From positions 1-16,518 of the forward strand of contig CAZEHO010000047.1 of the NCBI GenBank assembly GCA_964511945.1: DNA of 16,518 nucleotides, given 5' to 3'. The stretch's first letter is position 1. Each line of letters starts with the position of its first letter. The stretch is from CAZEHO01 sp964511945 (lineage in GTDB: Bacteria; Actinomycetota; Acidimicrobiia; Spongiisociales; UBA11373). The notes beneath the pieces were generated by a model that saw only the letters and a program-made list of their open reading frames with translations, did no database searches and was not told the DNA's origin. Of the stretch, positions 1-6,762 are shown piece after piece. The translations under genes were made by a program, and so were the position numbers.

Positions 1-178
1 GCGGTCCTTTCTCGGTGAGGTTGTGGATCGCGTCGTAGGAGTAGTCCCGGTCGTAGGGGGCTTTGCCGGTGGTGTCATACCCAGTGCAGTCATTGCCGCT
101 GAACGCGTCGGTGAGTCGGTTTGAGGTGCAATGCGTGACTTCAAACGAGTCAAGCGCGACCACAGCTACCGGATCACC
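1..178 (-). pseudogene. RHS/YD-repeat protein fragment (runs off window)
   Basis: The minus strand reads open from about 178 to the window edge and gives NRLTDAFSGNDC followed by YDRDYSYDAIHNLTEKG. The YD dipeptides with 'Y-D-A-x-x-N-L-T' are the hallmark of RHS/YD repeats, which build large secreted or cell-surface shells that often carry toxins. No start codon with a ribosome site is visible. The frame stays open up to an ATG at 298, but that stretch is antisense to a tRNA-like sequence and does not look like RHS. I infer that the 5' part of the gene was lost and the remaining 3' part continues to the left of the window. It could be the end of a still functional gene fused to new upstream DNA, but a broken remnant fits the decayed surroundings better. 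Confidence 0.55.
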
Positions 179-250
179 TTCACTGTGACTCCGCCGAGCA
201 GGTAGACCTTGGACACGACCCGAGTCTGCGGATCCGATCCGACAAATCGA

Positions 251-298
251 ACCGTTATGACTACGGAGAAGGTTGGGGGTTCCAGTCCCTCCGGGCAT
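251..298 (+). pseudogene. tRNA-Arg(ACG)-like 3' half, remnant
   Basis: The segment has an anticodon loop CTACGGA (261-267, anticodon ACG) preceded by TTATGA, then GAAGGTT, a perfect-length T arm (275-279 paired with 287-291, loop TTCCAGT with an extra T before it) and CGGGCAT as the acceptor 3' strand. The 3' side of the anticodon stem is missing, position 57 of the T loop is C instead of a purine, and no matching acceptor 5' strand or D arm is found upstream. It is therefore not a working tRNA but looks like the 3' half of one, the part that integrases commonly use as an attachment site. Confidence 0.45.
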
Positions 299-302
299 GC
301 GG

Positions 303-339
303 CAGCAAGCCCCGGGCCAGGGACCAGGGCTTGCTGTTT
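303..339 (+). terminator. Rho-independent terminator behind the tRNA remnant
   Basis: A perfect 10-bp stem, CAGCAAGCCC (303-312) with GGGCTTGCTG (327-336), encloses a 14-nt loop and is followed by TTTG. Its position five bases after the tRNA-like acceptor strand is where a tRNA gene's own terminator would lie, which supports the reading of 251-298 as a former tRNA gene. Confidence 0.6.
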
Positions 340-363
340 GCAGGTGGAGGGATGGCCTCACTG

Positions 364-504
364 CTACTGGATCTCTACCGCCTTACGGGATTTGTGACCT
401 TCGGCCGCGTTGCGGTGCAATCCGTCAGTGGGGTGGGAGTAGATCTGGTGGGGGTATTCCTTGGTCCGTGCACCCAGCAACTGTGTGCCGTGTCTCAGGC
501 ACAC
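364..504 (-). pseudogene. Possible tyrosine recombinase C-terminal remnant
   Basis: A 46-codon open stretch on the minus strand ends at TAG (364-366) and contains HQIYSHPTDGLHRNAAEGHK. The 'QIY(S/T)H' pattern followed by a basic tail resembles the catalytic-tyrosine end of XerC/XerD-type integrases (QIYTH). An LRH-x-x-x-LL near the start looks like the preceding box, but it overlaps a transposon-end-like sequence, so that match may be accidental. No start codon and no catalytic core are present. Its place next to a tRNA 3' remnant fits an integrase beside its attachment site. The call rests on one short motif and is weak. Confidence 0.3.
483..504. repeat. Short inverted repeat carrying a MITE-end 13-mer
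   Basis: GTGTGCC (483-489) and GGCACAC (498-504) are perfect inverted arms around an 8-nt spacer. Within it, GTGCCGTGTCTCA (485-497) is identical, base for base, to the reverse complement of the right end of the MITE-like element at 15374-15539. It may be a solo end left by a related element. Confidence 0.4.
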
Positions 505-850
505 CTACGCTTCAAGGCAGGCCCACCCAACGGTGTAGTTGGGGGGCTTGGTGCCCCAGATCACACCTACCAGCACCCCTCCGGTGAGCGTCGTGCACAT
601 CTTGTCCAGCACGATGTGAACGTACGAATCGGCCGCAAGAATGCTCCCCCACTCTCAGCGGCACTGCCAGAACGGATAGACAAGGCCGTCTTCGTCTTCC
701 GGGTCATAGCGGTCACTCCAGGTCCCTCCAGAAGCCTCACACATCAATCTTGGATGGGTCGTGCGCCGGCGGTGGACCGGCCGCTGCGGCAGGAACCAGC
801 GCGGTGAGTGTCAGTCCGACAGCGATGAGAAGCAGGAACCAGCGTCGCAC
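505..850 (-). pseudogene. Small secreted protein, frameshifted and interrupted
   Basis: A GTG start at 850-848, preceded by GGGAAAGG, opens MRRWFLLLIAVGLTLTALVP followed by AAAAG, a textbook signal peptide. The frame ends at TGA 739-737 after only 37 residues. A one-base shift in the GTGTG run at 739-743 continues it as CEASGGTWSDRYDPEDEDG and LVYPFWQC, then meets an in-frame TGA (657-655). The same frame then goes on with EWGSILAADSYVHIVLDKMC and TTLTGGVLVGVIWGTKPP to TAG at 507-505. The C-x-x-x-GGTW...W-x-C spacing resembles small disulfide-bonded exported actinobacterial proteins. I do not recognise the family. Two lesions argue for a pseudogene; two adjacent small genes is the alternative. 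Confidence 0.5.
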
Positions 851-1128
851 GACAACCTTTCCCAGCACCCCGCTCCTGAGATGAGGACTACGCCGATTCC
901 TTCTCCCCGGTGACTCGTCGACCGGTTGATGATCGGCAGAGCGGTGCCCTGCGCCTGCATGCGTTGGAGCAGCCGTTGTGTGCCGTGCGACCCCGTTGGT
1001 GTCCGAGATGCCGAGCAGCGTTCGGGGTGATTGGAGTATTTCGATCGGCCAGAACACGCGGCCGGTGGCCGCCGGGCATCGATGCGAGTTGGGACTACGG
1101 TCGAGGGTGGACCGAAGAGGAGAACGTG

Positions 1129-1815
1129 TTGACGGACGAGACCTACGACCGGGAACTTGCACGGGTCATCGATCACACGCTGCTGCGGACGGATGCCGAG
1201 AGAGCCGACTTCGACCGCGTCTGCGAAGAGGCCAAGCGGTATCACTTCAGGTCGGTGTGCGTGTTCTCCGGCGATGTCGAGTATGTGGCCGGGAAACTCG
1301 AGGGATCAGATGTGATCCCGATTGCCGTCGTAGGGTTCCCTCACGGCCAGATGACCCCTGTGGCCAAGGCCTTCGAGGCGCATGACGCCATCACAAATCG
1401 GGGCGCTCAGGAGATCGACATGGTCATCCATGTGAGCGCTATCAAGAGCAAGCACTACATCCTCGCTTTTGAGGACATCCAGCAGGTGGTCAAGGCTTGT
1501 GGAGACAAGCCGGTCAAGGTCATCATCGAGACGGCTCTCCTCACGGACGCCGAGAAGGTCGCCGCATGCACCCTCGCCAAGACCGCAGGCGCACGCTTCA
1601 TCAAGACTTCGACCGGCAAGGAGGATGGAGGCGCCACCGTCGAGGACGTGCGGCTCATGCGCGAGGTCGTCGGTGATGAGGTGCTCATCAAGGCGAGCGG
1701 CGGCGTCAACACCAGGGAGTTTGCCTATCAGCTCATCGAGGCCGGTGCAGACCGCATCGGCACGAGCAACGGGGTCGCACTCGTGACCGGGGAGACGGCC
1801 CAAGGCGGGTATTGA
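1129..1815 (+). CDS. deoC: Deoxyribose-phosphate aldolase
   Basis: DeoC cleaves 2-deoxyribose 5-phosphate to acetaldehyde and glyceraldehyde 3-phosphate in cytosolic deoxynucleoside salvage. The 228 residues cover the whole family length as a TIM barrel: VIDHTLLR at the start, EIDMVI with Asp97, RFIKTSTGK with the Schiff-base Lys159, and VLIKASGGV with the second lysine Lys188, matching the Asp-Lys-Lys set of E. coli DeoC. The TTG at 1129 is chosen because AGGAG (1118-1122) lies six bases upstream; a GTG at 1126 in the same frame is only three bases from it. The frame stays open to 910, but that extension has no family similarity. The 278 bases before it (851-1128) show no convincing gene or promoter. 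No other deo genes are adjacent. Confidence 0.95.
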   Translation: MTDETYDRELARVIDHTLLRTDAERADFDRVCEEAKRYHFRSVCVFSGDVEYVAGKLEGSDVIPIAVVGFPHGQMTPVAKAFEAHDAITNRGAQEIDMVIHVSAIKSKHYILAFEDIQQVVKACGDKPVKVIIETALLTDAEKVAACTLAKTAGARFIKTSTGKEDGGATVEDVRLMREVVGDEVLIKASGGVNTREFAYQLIEAGADRIGTSNGVALVTGETAQGGY

Positions 1816-2558
1816 ACTCGCGAGATCACGGATCTCCCGCTCGAGCTCTGATACTTCCCTGTCCACCTCCCGAACGCAACCGGCGCGAGGTGGGAACGGT
1901 TCAGGTGTGCCGACGCTGTCTATTCCGATTCCTCATCGGTAGCCCGGACGGCCGGGTTCTCACCCGGCCGAATGCGAGACCTACTTCGGGAGTGAAGACT
2001 GCAGTTGAGCAGGTCGCCGGGCTACGCCGAGCCGTCCGGTTGTCCGTTTGCCGCTGTGAGGCCCAGCGCCATCCGGGCGACCTTCATCGACCGGGGGTGC
2101 AGCGGGAGCCACCGTCTGTTCGAGCCCGGCGGTGAGGAGATCATCCGGTGCAACCGGCTGGCTGCTCAGATCGTCGGAAGGGGTCTTCGTCAGAGGGTGA
2201 AGTCATTTCGAACTCCCCACGTAGCCGTGCTCCTCTCGCGAAACGCTAGTTCGAATCGACCGCATTCTGGTCCGGGATCGGGAAGGGTTCGGTGGCCTCG
2301 AAATATCCGAATGGCACGTCGACAGCGTGTGGGTGGCCGGCCGGCCTCGAAACCGAAACGGGTCGCTCTCGGAGTGGATCTGAATGCGATCGGCGCTGCG
2401 CCTGACGCGTCTCTGGAACACGTCGGCCGGTCGATGGCCACCGTGGATCTCGACGCGTTGATGGCTCAGGCCGCGGAGTTTCTTGGAGCCGGTGACACCC
2501 CAATCCCGTTCAGGATTCGCCAGACTTCGGGGTTGAGGCACGTTCCGAGGAGGCCACC
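1816..2558. other. Long gene-poor gap between deoC and the dehydrogenase
   Basis: About 740 bases separate the two genes. The plus-strand frame 2005-2562 is open, but most of its translation is arginine-, proline- and serine-rich and matches nothing I know. Two segments read more like protein (about 2070-2200, RLFEPGGEEIIRC; and 2360-2500, VDLDALMAQAAEFLGAG). This could be degraded coding DNA. A strong hairpin at 1949-1970 and a weak one at 1822-1836 (GAGATC, ACG loop, GATCTC) are the only clear structures. Confidence 0.5.
1949..1970. terminator. Strong hairpin downstream of deoC
   Basis: CGGCCGGGT (1949-1957) pairs perfectly with ACCCGGCCG (1962-1970) around a TCTC tetraloop. There is no T-run, and it lies 134 bases after the deoC stop. 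It may act as a transcription barrier or be an unrelated structured site. Confidence 0.35.
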
Positions 2559-2562
2559 GTGA
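2311..2562 (+). CDS. Doubtful small ORF ahead of the acyl-CoA dehydrogenase
   Basis: An 83-codon frame from ATG 2311 ends in TGA overlapping the GTG start of the next gene (GTGA), the arrangement of translationally coupled genes. Its middle part (VALGVDLNAIGAAP, then MATVDLDALMAQAAEFLGAG) has a plausible helical composition, but the ends are basic and proline-rich, no ribosome site precedes ATG 2311, and I recognise no family. The overlap can arise by chance in an open frame. It may equally be the tail of a decayed gene. Confidence 0.2.
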   Translation: MARRQRVGGRPASKPKRVALGVDLNAIGAAPDASLEHVGRSMATVDLDALMAQAAEFLGAGDTPIPFRIRQTSGLRHVPRRPP

Positions 2563-3704
2563 GATTGGAACGGGAGATCTTCGACACCGATCACCGGGTG
2601 TACCGGGAAGCGGCCCGCGCCTTCTTCAAAAAGGAGGTCGTCCCATTCCAGGAGGAATGGGAGGACGTCGGCCATGTGCCTCGCGAGCTGTGGGAGTCGG
2701 CCGGGGCCCAGGGCCACCTGTGTCATGCAGTTCCAGAGGACTACGGGGGTGCCGGTGTGGGCGACTTCCGGTTCCCGGCGATCCTGATCGAGGAGCAGGC
2801 GCGGGCACTGGCCAGCGGTCCGGGCTTCCCGGTGCACAGTGACATTGTGCTGCCCTATTTGCTCGCCCTGGGTACCGACGAGCAGAAGCGGCGCTGGCTC
2901 CCCGGCATGGTTGCCGGGACCACCATCGGCGCCATCGCCATGACCGAGCCTGGGACCGGAAGCGACCTCAGCGGCATCCGGACTTCCGCCGTGCTCGACG
3001 GTGAGCACTACGTCGTCGATGGAGCGAAGACCTTCATCACCAACGGGGTGCTTGCCGATCTGGTCATCGTGGTTGCCCGTACCTCCGACGACCGGCACGG
3101 CGGTCTGTCGCTGCTGGTCGTGGAGCGGGGCATGGACGGCTTCGATCTGGGCCGGAATCTGGACAAGATCGGGATGAAGGCCCAGGACACGGCCGAGCTC
3201 TTCTTCGACGACGTCCGCGTGCCGGTAGAGAACCGGCTGGGGGAGGAGGGGACCGGCTTCTTCTCGCTGGTGACGAACCTCCCGCAGGAGCGGCTGGTCG
3301 TAGCGGTGCAAGCGGTTGCCGGAGGATGGCGGGCACATGAGGAAGCCCTCATCTACGCCGGTGAGCGAAAAGCATTCGGCAAGCCGATTGGATCGTTTCA
3401 GCACAACCGGTTCTTGCTCGCCGAGCAGGCCACCAAGCTCGAGATCGCCCAGGCGTTCGTGGACCGATGCATCACGGAACATTTGGCCGGGCTGCTGACC
3501 CCTGAAGTCGCGGCGATGGCGAAGTGGTGGACCACCGAGCTGCAATCGGAGATAGCCGACCAAGCCCTGCAGCTCTTCGGCGGCTACGGCTACATGACCG
3601 AGTACCCGGTCTCGAGGATGTTCCTCGACGCCCGCGCTCAGACCATCTACGCCGGCACCAGCGAGATCATGAAGGAGCTCATCGGACGCTCGATGGGGTT
3701 GTGA
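2559..3704 (+). CDS. Acyl-CoA dehydrogenase, long-chain/isovaleryl-like active site
   Basis: This FAD flavoenzyme performs the alpha,beta-oxidation of an acyl-CoA and passes electrons to an electron-transfer flavoprotein. The 381 residues cover all three family domains: the N-terminal helical domain, the middle beta domain with AMTEPGTGSDLSGIRTS (127-143) and AKTFITNG, and the C-terminal helical domain with ERKAFGKPIGSFQ and LFGGYGYMTEYPVSRMFLDA. The usual catalytic Glu of 'YEGT' is replaced, the sequence reading IYAGTSEIMKELIGRS (363-378). This IMKELI ending is typical of the long-chain class, where the base sits on an earlier helix; Glu261-Glu262 in GWRAHEEALIYAGERKAFG fit that place. GTG 2559 is preceded by GAGGAGG five bases away. 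The chain-length preference cannot be read from sequence. It converges on the methyltransferase gene. Confidence 0.93.
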   Translation: MRLEREIFDTDHRVYREAARAFFKKEVVPFQEEWEDVGHVPRELWESAGAQGHLCHAVPEDYGGAGVGDFRFPAILIEEQARALASGPGFPVHSDIVLPYLLALGTDEQKRRWLPGMVAGTTIGAIAMTEPGTGSDLSGIRTSAVLDGEHYVVDGAKTFITNGVLADLVIVVARTSDDRHGGLSLLVVERGMDGFDLGRNLDKIGMKAQDTAELFFDDVRVPVENRLGEEGTGFFSLVTNLPQERLVVAVQAVAGGWRAHEEALIYAGERKAFGKPIGSFQHNRFLLAEQATKLEIAQAFVDRCITEHLAGLLTPEVAAMAKWWTTELQSEIADQALQLFGGYGYMTEYPVSRMFLDARAQTIYAGTSEIMKELIGRSMGL

Positions 3705-3708
3705 GCTG

Positions 3709-3724
3709 CCGGGTGCCTACCCGG
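3709..3724. terminator. Hairpin between convergent genes
   Basis: CCGGGT (3709-3714) and ACCCGG (3719-3724) form a perfect 6-bp stem with a GCCT loop. It begins five bases after the dehydrogenase stop and overlaps the stop codon of the opposing methyltransferase, so it could stop transcription from both sides. No T-run follows. Confidence 0.45.
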
Positions 3725-4532
3725 ACACCCGACCCAACAGCAGATACCGCCGGAGGAGGCCACGGTCGATGGCATCCAGCGCCCCCCTTCGTCGAGCGAG
3801 TTGATCCCGGAACGCCTCGCGCCCGAATAGGGGCTCGAGGTCCGCGGCGTTGCGTTCGGATTCCCGAAGCCACGCCGCGGCGGTCTCCCGGTAGCGCGTG
3901 GACTCGTCCCGGACAGCAACGTCGCGGAATCCGGCAGCGGCCACGAGTGCCGGATATTCGTCGGTCGCTTCGACGGCGGGCGGGCCGGCCTCGACCGCCT
4001 CCAATCTGTCGGATGCGGTGAGTCCCGGCGCGACGTCGATGACGTGGAACGCCATCGTCCCTCCCGGCTTGAGGACCCGCCTGCAGGCTCTCAACACGGA
4101 GAGCTTGGAGTCCAGTCAACAGAGCACGTCGGTATGGGTGACCGCGTCGAAGGTCCCGTTCTCGAAGGGGAGACGGTCGGCCGACGACACGACGAACGTG
4201 CATCGCGAGTCAATTCGATCCGCCACCGCCCGCCGGTGAGCCACTCGTAGACCCTCGGCGGGGACGTCGGTGAGGACGGCCCGGCATCCGGTCCTGAGGG
4301 TGAGATACAGCCCGGGCCAGCCTGAGCCGGTCCCGATGTCGAGCAGAATGTGCTCCGGTCCGAGTTCGAGGAGATCTGCCAGTTCGTCTGCCTGGGCGCG
4401 GGGGGTGTAGCTGGTGGCCCCGTAATCCGAACCGAGTACCTGCTGCTCCATGCGCCGCGCCGCCGGATCGACGGCCAGGGTGTGGTAGTGATCGAGATCC
4501 TCAAAGAAGGCCTGGTTAGACGCCTCGTCCAT
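3717..4532 (-). CDS. SAM-dependent methyltransferase with an in-frame TGA (possible selenocysteine)
   Basis: This is a class I methyltransferase of 271 codons with the SAM-binding motif I LLDIGTGSGWPG (63-74), the acidic strand end AVLTDVP, SSADRLPFENGTFDAVTHTD (motifs II-III) and the post-motif RACRRVLKPGGTMAFHV. The only interruption is codon 139, TGA (4118-4116), in DVLC-TGA-LDSKLSVLRAC. The frame then continues without lesion to TAG at 3719. The start is ATG 4532, with GGAGA upstream. An 11-base spacer after the TGA leads to a perfect hairpin whose loop carries GU, as expected for a bacterial SECIS. As I recall related proteins, this spot is often CC, so TGC to TGA is one base away. Either the TGA is read as Sec or the gene is freshly broken. 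The substrate is unknown. It is transcribed divergently from the kduD operon. Confidence 0.8.
4087..4104 (-). promoter_or_regulatory. Candidate bacterial SECIS hairpin
   Basis: On the minus strand GCTCTC (4104-4099) pairs perfectly with GAGAGC (4092-4087) around loop CGTGTT. After one A-C mismatch, two more pairs extend the stem. The loop begins 17 bases after the TGA and has a G as its second base. Both features match the published rules for bacterial selenocysteine insertion elements (apical loop about 16-37 bases from the TGA, G among its first two bases). Hairpins of this size also occur by chance in GC-rich coding DNA. Confidence 0.4.
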
Positions 4533-4710
4533 CACGTGTTCTCCGGGAAGGCCGATTATCGGGAACGAGGTTAGGCGGCACCCCAGCGTTCTTCCCGGGC
4601 GCGACCGGACAGCGGACCGCCCTCCTCGTGCCAACGCGATTTGGGGCGCCCGGATTGGTCAGATGACGAGGCAGAACACCCGATTTCCGAGACTCCTTCC
4701 CGTAATTCGA

Positions 4711-4722
4711 GAAAGCGCTTTC
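4711..4722. promoter_or_regulatory. LacI-family operator palindrome before kduD
   Basis: GAAAGCGCTTTC is a perfect 12-bp palindrome with the central CG typical of LacI/GalR-family operators (WTGNAANCGNTNNCA class). It lies 97 bases before the kduD start and in the divergent region shared with the methyltransferase. I infer that a LacI-type repressor, not encoded in the window, controls the sugar-acid operon. Confidence 0.6.
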
Positions 4723-4819
4723 CAGAAGTGGCATGATGGGGTCAGAAGTCGACACAGCGGCGGATGCGGGACGCCGTCGACCGAGTACGCCGCGGGTGAA
4801 CGAACAAGGAGTTGGACTG

Positions 4820-5593
4820 ATGGGGATCCTCGACAAGTTCCGGTTGGACGGGAAGTTGGCAGTGGTGACCGGCTCGTCGCAGGGAATGGGCCTGGAGATG
4901 GCTCGGGCGCTGGCCGAGGCGGGCTGCGACATCATCAATTTCAGCCTGGCGCTGCCCGAAGGCGCCGATGATGAGACCCAGGGGATCGTTGAGAGCTTGG
5001 GTCGCCGCTACAAGTTCTACCCGACCGACTTCTCCAACCGTGATGAGTTGTACGCCTCGATTGCTGCGGTCAAGGAGGAGTTCGGGACGCCGGACATCCT
5101 GGTGAACAACGCCGGGATGATTGCCAGGGCACCGATCGCCGAGCATCCCGATGAGCTGTGGGATCAGGTGATCGAGGTCAACCTGTCCGCCCAGTTCGTG
5201 ATTACCCGCGAGTTCGGCCGGGACATGCTGGAGCGAGGATCCGGCAAGGTGATCTTCACCGCCTCACTGCTCTCCTTTGAGGGTGGGATCCTGGTTCCCG
5301 GCTACGCGTCGTCGAAGTCCGGGGTGGCGCGTTTGGTGATGTCGTTCGCCAACGAGTGGGCGTCGAAGGGCCTCAACGTCAACGGGATTGCTCCGGGGTA
5401 CATCGCTACGGAGAACACGGCGCCGCTGCGGGCTCAGCCGGAGCGGGCCAAGGCGATCCTGGAGCGGATCCCGGCCGGCAAGTGGGGAGATCCCGATTGT
5501 GTCGCCGGGACGGTGGTGTTCCTCGCCTCCGAGGCCTCGGCCTACATGAACGGGGCCATCGTCGTCGTCGACGGCGGCTGGATGGGCCGCTAG
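4820..5593 (+). CDS. kduD: 2-Dehydro-3-deoxy-D-gluconate 5-dehydrogenase-like SDR
   Basis: KduD interconverts 3-deoxy-D-glycero-2,5-hexodiulosonate and 2-keto-3-deoxygluconate with NAD(H), in the cytosolic breakdown of pectin-type unsaturated uronates. The 257-residue chain is a classical SDR: TGSSQGMG cofactor loop (17-24), NNAG (96-99), Asn121, catalytic Ser149, Tyr162 and Lys166 (YASSK). It aligns along its length with E. coli KduD as I remember it, including SLLSFEGGILVPGYASSKSG, NEWASKGLNVN-IAPGYIATENT, ERIPAGKWG and the VVDGGWMGR end. ATG 4820 has AAGGAG eight bases upstream. The frame is open to 4733, but that part lacks similarity. It is followed after 49 bases by a KDG-kinase-like gene, which fits the pathway. 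Other sugar SDRs look similar, so the substrate is likely but not proven. Confidence 0.85.
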   Translation: MGILDKFRLDGKLAVVTGSSQGMGLEMARALAEAGCDIINFSLALPEGADDETQGIVESLGRRYKFYPTDFSNRDELYASIAAVKEEFGTPDILVNNAGMIARAPIAEHPDELWDQVIEVNLSAQFVITREFGRDMLERGSGKVIFTASLLSFEGGILVPGYASSKSGVARLVMSFANEWASKGLNVNGIAPGYIATENTAPLRAQPERAKAILERIPAGKWGDPDCVAGTVVFLASEASAYMNGAIVVVDGGWMGR

Positions 5594-5642
5594 GACTTGC
5601 AGGGTTTTGCGGTACAGCGAACGATCACAAAGGGACTGGACC

Positions 5643-6740
5643 ATGACGCTCGACATCAGATCTGCGGAGAGCTGCCGCTGGGATGCGATCAGCCTTGGTG
5701 AGGTGATGCTCCGCTTCGACCCGGACTTCGGTCGGGTGCGTACCACCCGGCAGTTCCGGGTGAGTGAGGGTGGCGGGGAGTACAACGTTTCCCGGGCCCT
5801 CAAGAAGGTGTTCCGGCTGCGGACCGCGATCGTGACCGCGCTGGTGGACAACGAGATCGGCCACCTGGTCGAGGACCTGATGATGCAGGGGGGCCTCGAT
5901 CTACGATACGTGAAGTGGGTGCCGCACGACGGGATCGGCCTGTCGGCGCGGGTCGGCTTGAACTTCGTGGAGAAGGGATACGGGATCCGGCCGGCTCTGG
6001 GCACGTCGGATCGGGCGCACACTGCGGTGTCTCAACTCAAGCCGGGCGACATCGACTGGAACCAGATCTTCAACGTCGAAGGGGTGCGCTGGCTGCACAC
6101 CGGAGGGATCTTTGCGGCACTGTCGGAATCGACCGCCGAGGTCACCCTGGAGGCGGTGCAAGCTGCGAAGGCGGCCGGGACGATGGTGTCGTACGACCTC
6201 AACTTCCGGCCGTCGTTGTGGAAGCCGCACGGCGGACAGCCCCGGGCCGTCGAGGTCAACCGCGAGTTGGCCGAGTACATCGACGTGATGATCGGCAATG
6301 AGGAGGATTTCACCGCGGCGCTCGGGTTTGCGGTTCCGGAGATGGATCACGAGATCTCCAAGATCGATCCAGCCGCCTTCAAGGCGATGATCGGTGATGT
6401 GGTGGAAGCCTTCCCCAACTTCAAGGTCGTCGCGACCACCCTCCGCAATGCCAAGACGGCCGGGTTCAACGACTGGGGGGCTGTGCTGTACACCGGCGGG
6501 GACTTCTACCAGTCGCGGATGCGCGAGGACCTGGAGATCTACGACCGGGTCGGCGGTGGCGACGGATTCGCCACCGGCATGATCTGGAGCTTCCTGCAGG
6601 GCAAGGATCCGCAAGAAGCGGTCGAGATCGGGGCGGCTCACGGTGCGCTCACCATGTCGACACCGGGCGATACGTCGATGATGACCGAAGCCGAAGTGCT
6701 GCGGGCAGTAGCGGCCAAGGGCGCCCGCGTGGTCAGATAG
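5643..6740 (+). CDS. kdgK: PfkB-family sugar kinase, likely 2-keto-3-deoxygluconate kinase
   Basis: The protein belongs to the ribokinase/PfkB family, which phosphorylates sugars with ATP. KDG kinase makes 2-keto-3-deoxy-6-phosphogluconate, the substrate of Eda aldolase. The 365 residues carry the N-terminal substrate segment SEGGGEYNVSRALKK (41-55) and the signature GGGDGFATG (304-312) with catalytic Asp307. At 365 residues it is longer than the 310-330 usual for KdgK, with extra sequence around 225-260, so it belongs to a divergent subgroup. ATG 5643 follows AAAGGGA at seven bases. It lies in an apparent operon: kduD 49 bases before, the PLP enzyme 22 bases after. The neighbour KduD is the main reason for the substrate call; no Eda aldolase is in the window. 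Confidence 0.8.
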   Translation: MTLDIRSAESCRWDAISLGEVMLRFDPDFGRVRTTRQFRVSEGGGEYNVSRALKKVFRLRTAIVTALVDNEIGHLVEDLMMQGGLDLRYVKWVPHDGIGLSARVGLNFVEKGYGIRPALGTSDRAHTAVSQLKPGDIDWNQIFNVEGVRWLHTGGIFAALSESTAEVTLEAVQAAKAAGTMVSYDLNFRPSLWKPHGGQPRAVEVNRELAEYIDVMIGNEEDFTAALGFAVPEMDHEISKIDPAAFKAMIGDVVEAFPNFKVVATTLRNAKTAGFNDWGAVLYTGGDFYQSRMREDLEIYDRVGGGDGFATGMIWSFLQGKDPQEAVEIGAAHGALTMSTPGDTSMMTEAEVLRAVAAKGARVVR

Positions 6741-6762
6741 CGGCATCCGAACCGGGAGTTCC

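Noticed and set aside
251..298. Functional tRNA-Arg
   Set aside because: It lacks the D arm, acceptor 5' strand and one side of the anticodon stem.
331..807. 158-codon plus-strand ORF in the left region
   Set aside because: It is antisense to the signal-peptide-bearing pseudogene and the possible integrase tail; it has no recognisable domain or ribosome site.
910..1128. Upstream extension of deoC
   Set aside because: The added 73 codons have no aldolase similarity, and the ribosome site sits before TTG 1129.
2466..3563. 365-codon minus-strand ORF
   Set aside because: It is wholly antisense to the acyl-CoA dehydrogenase and its translation matches no family.
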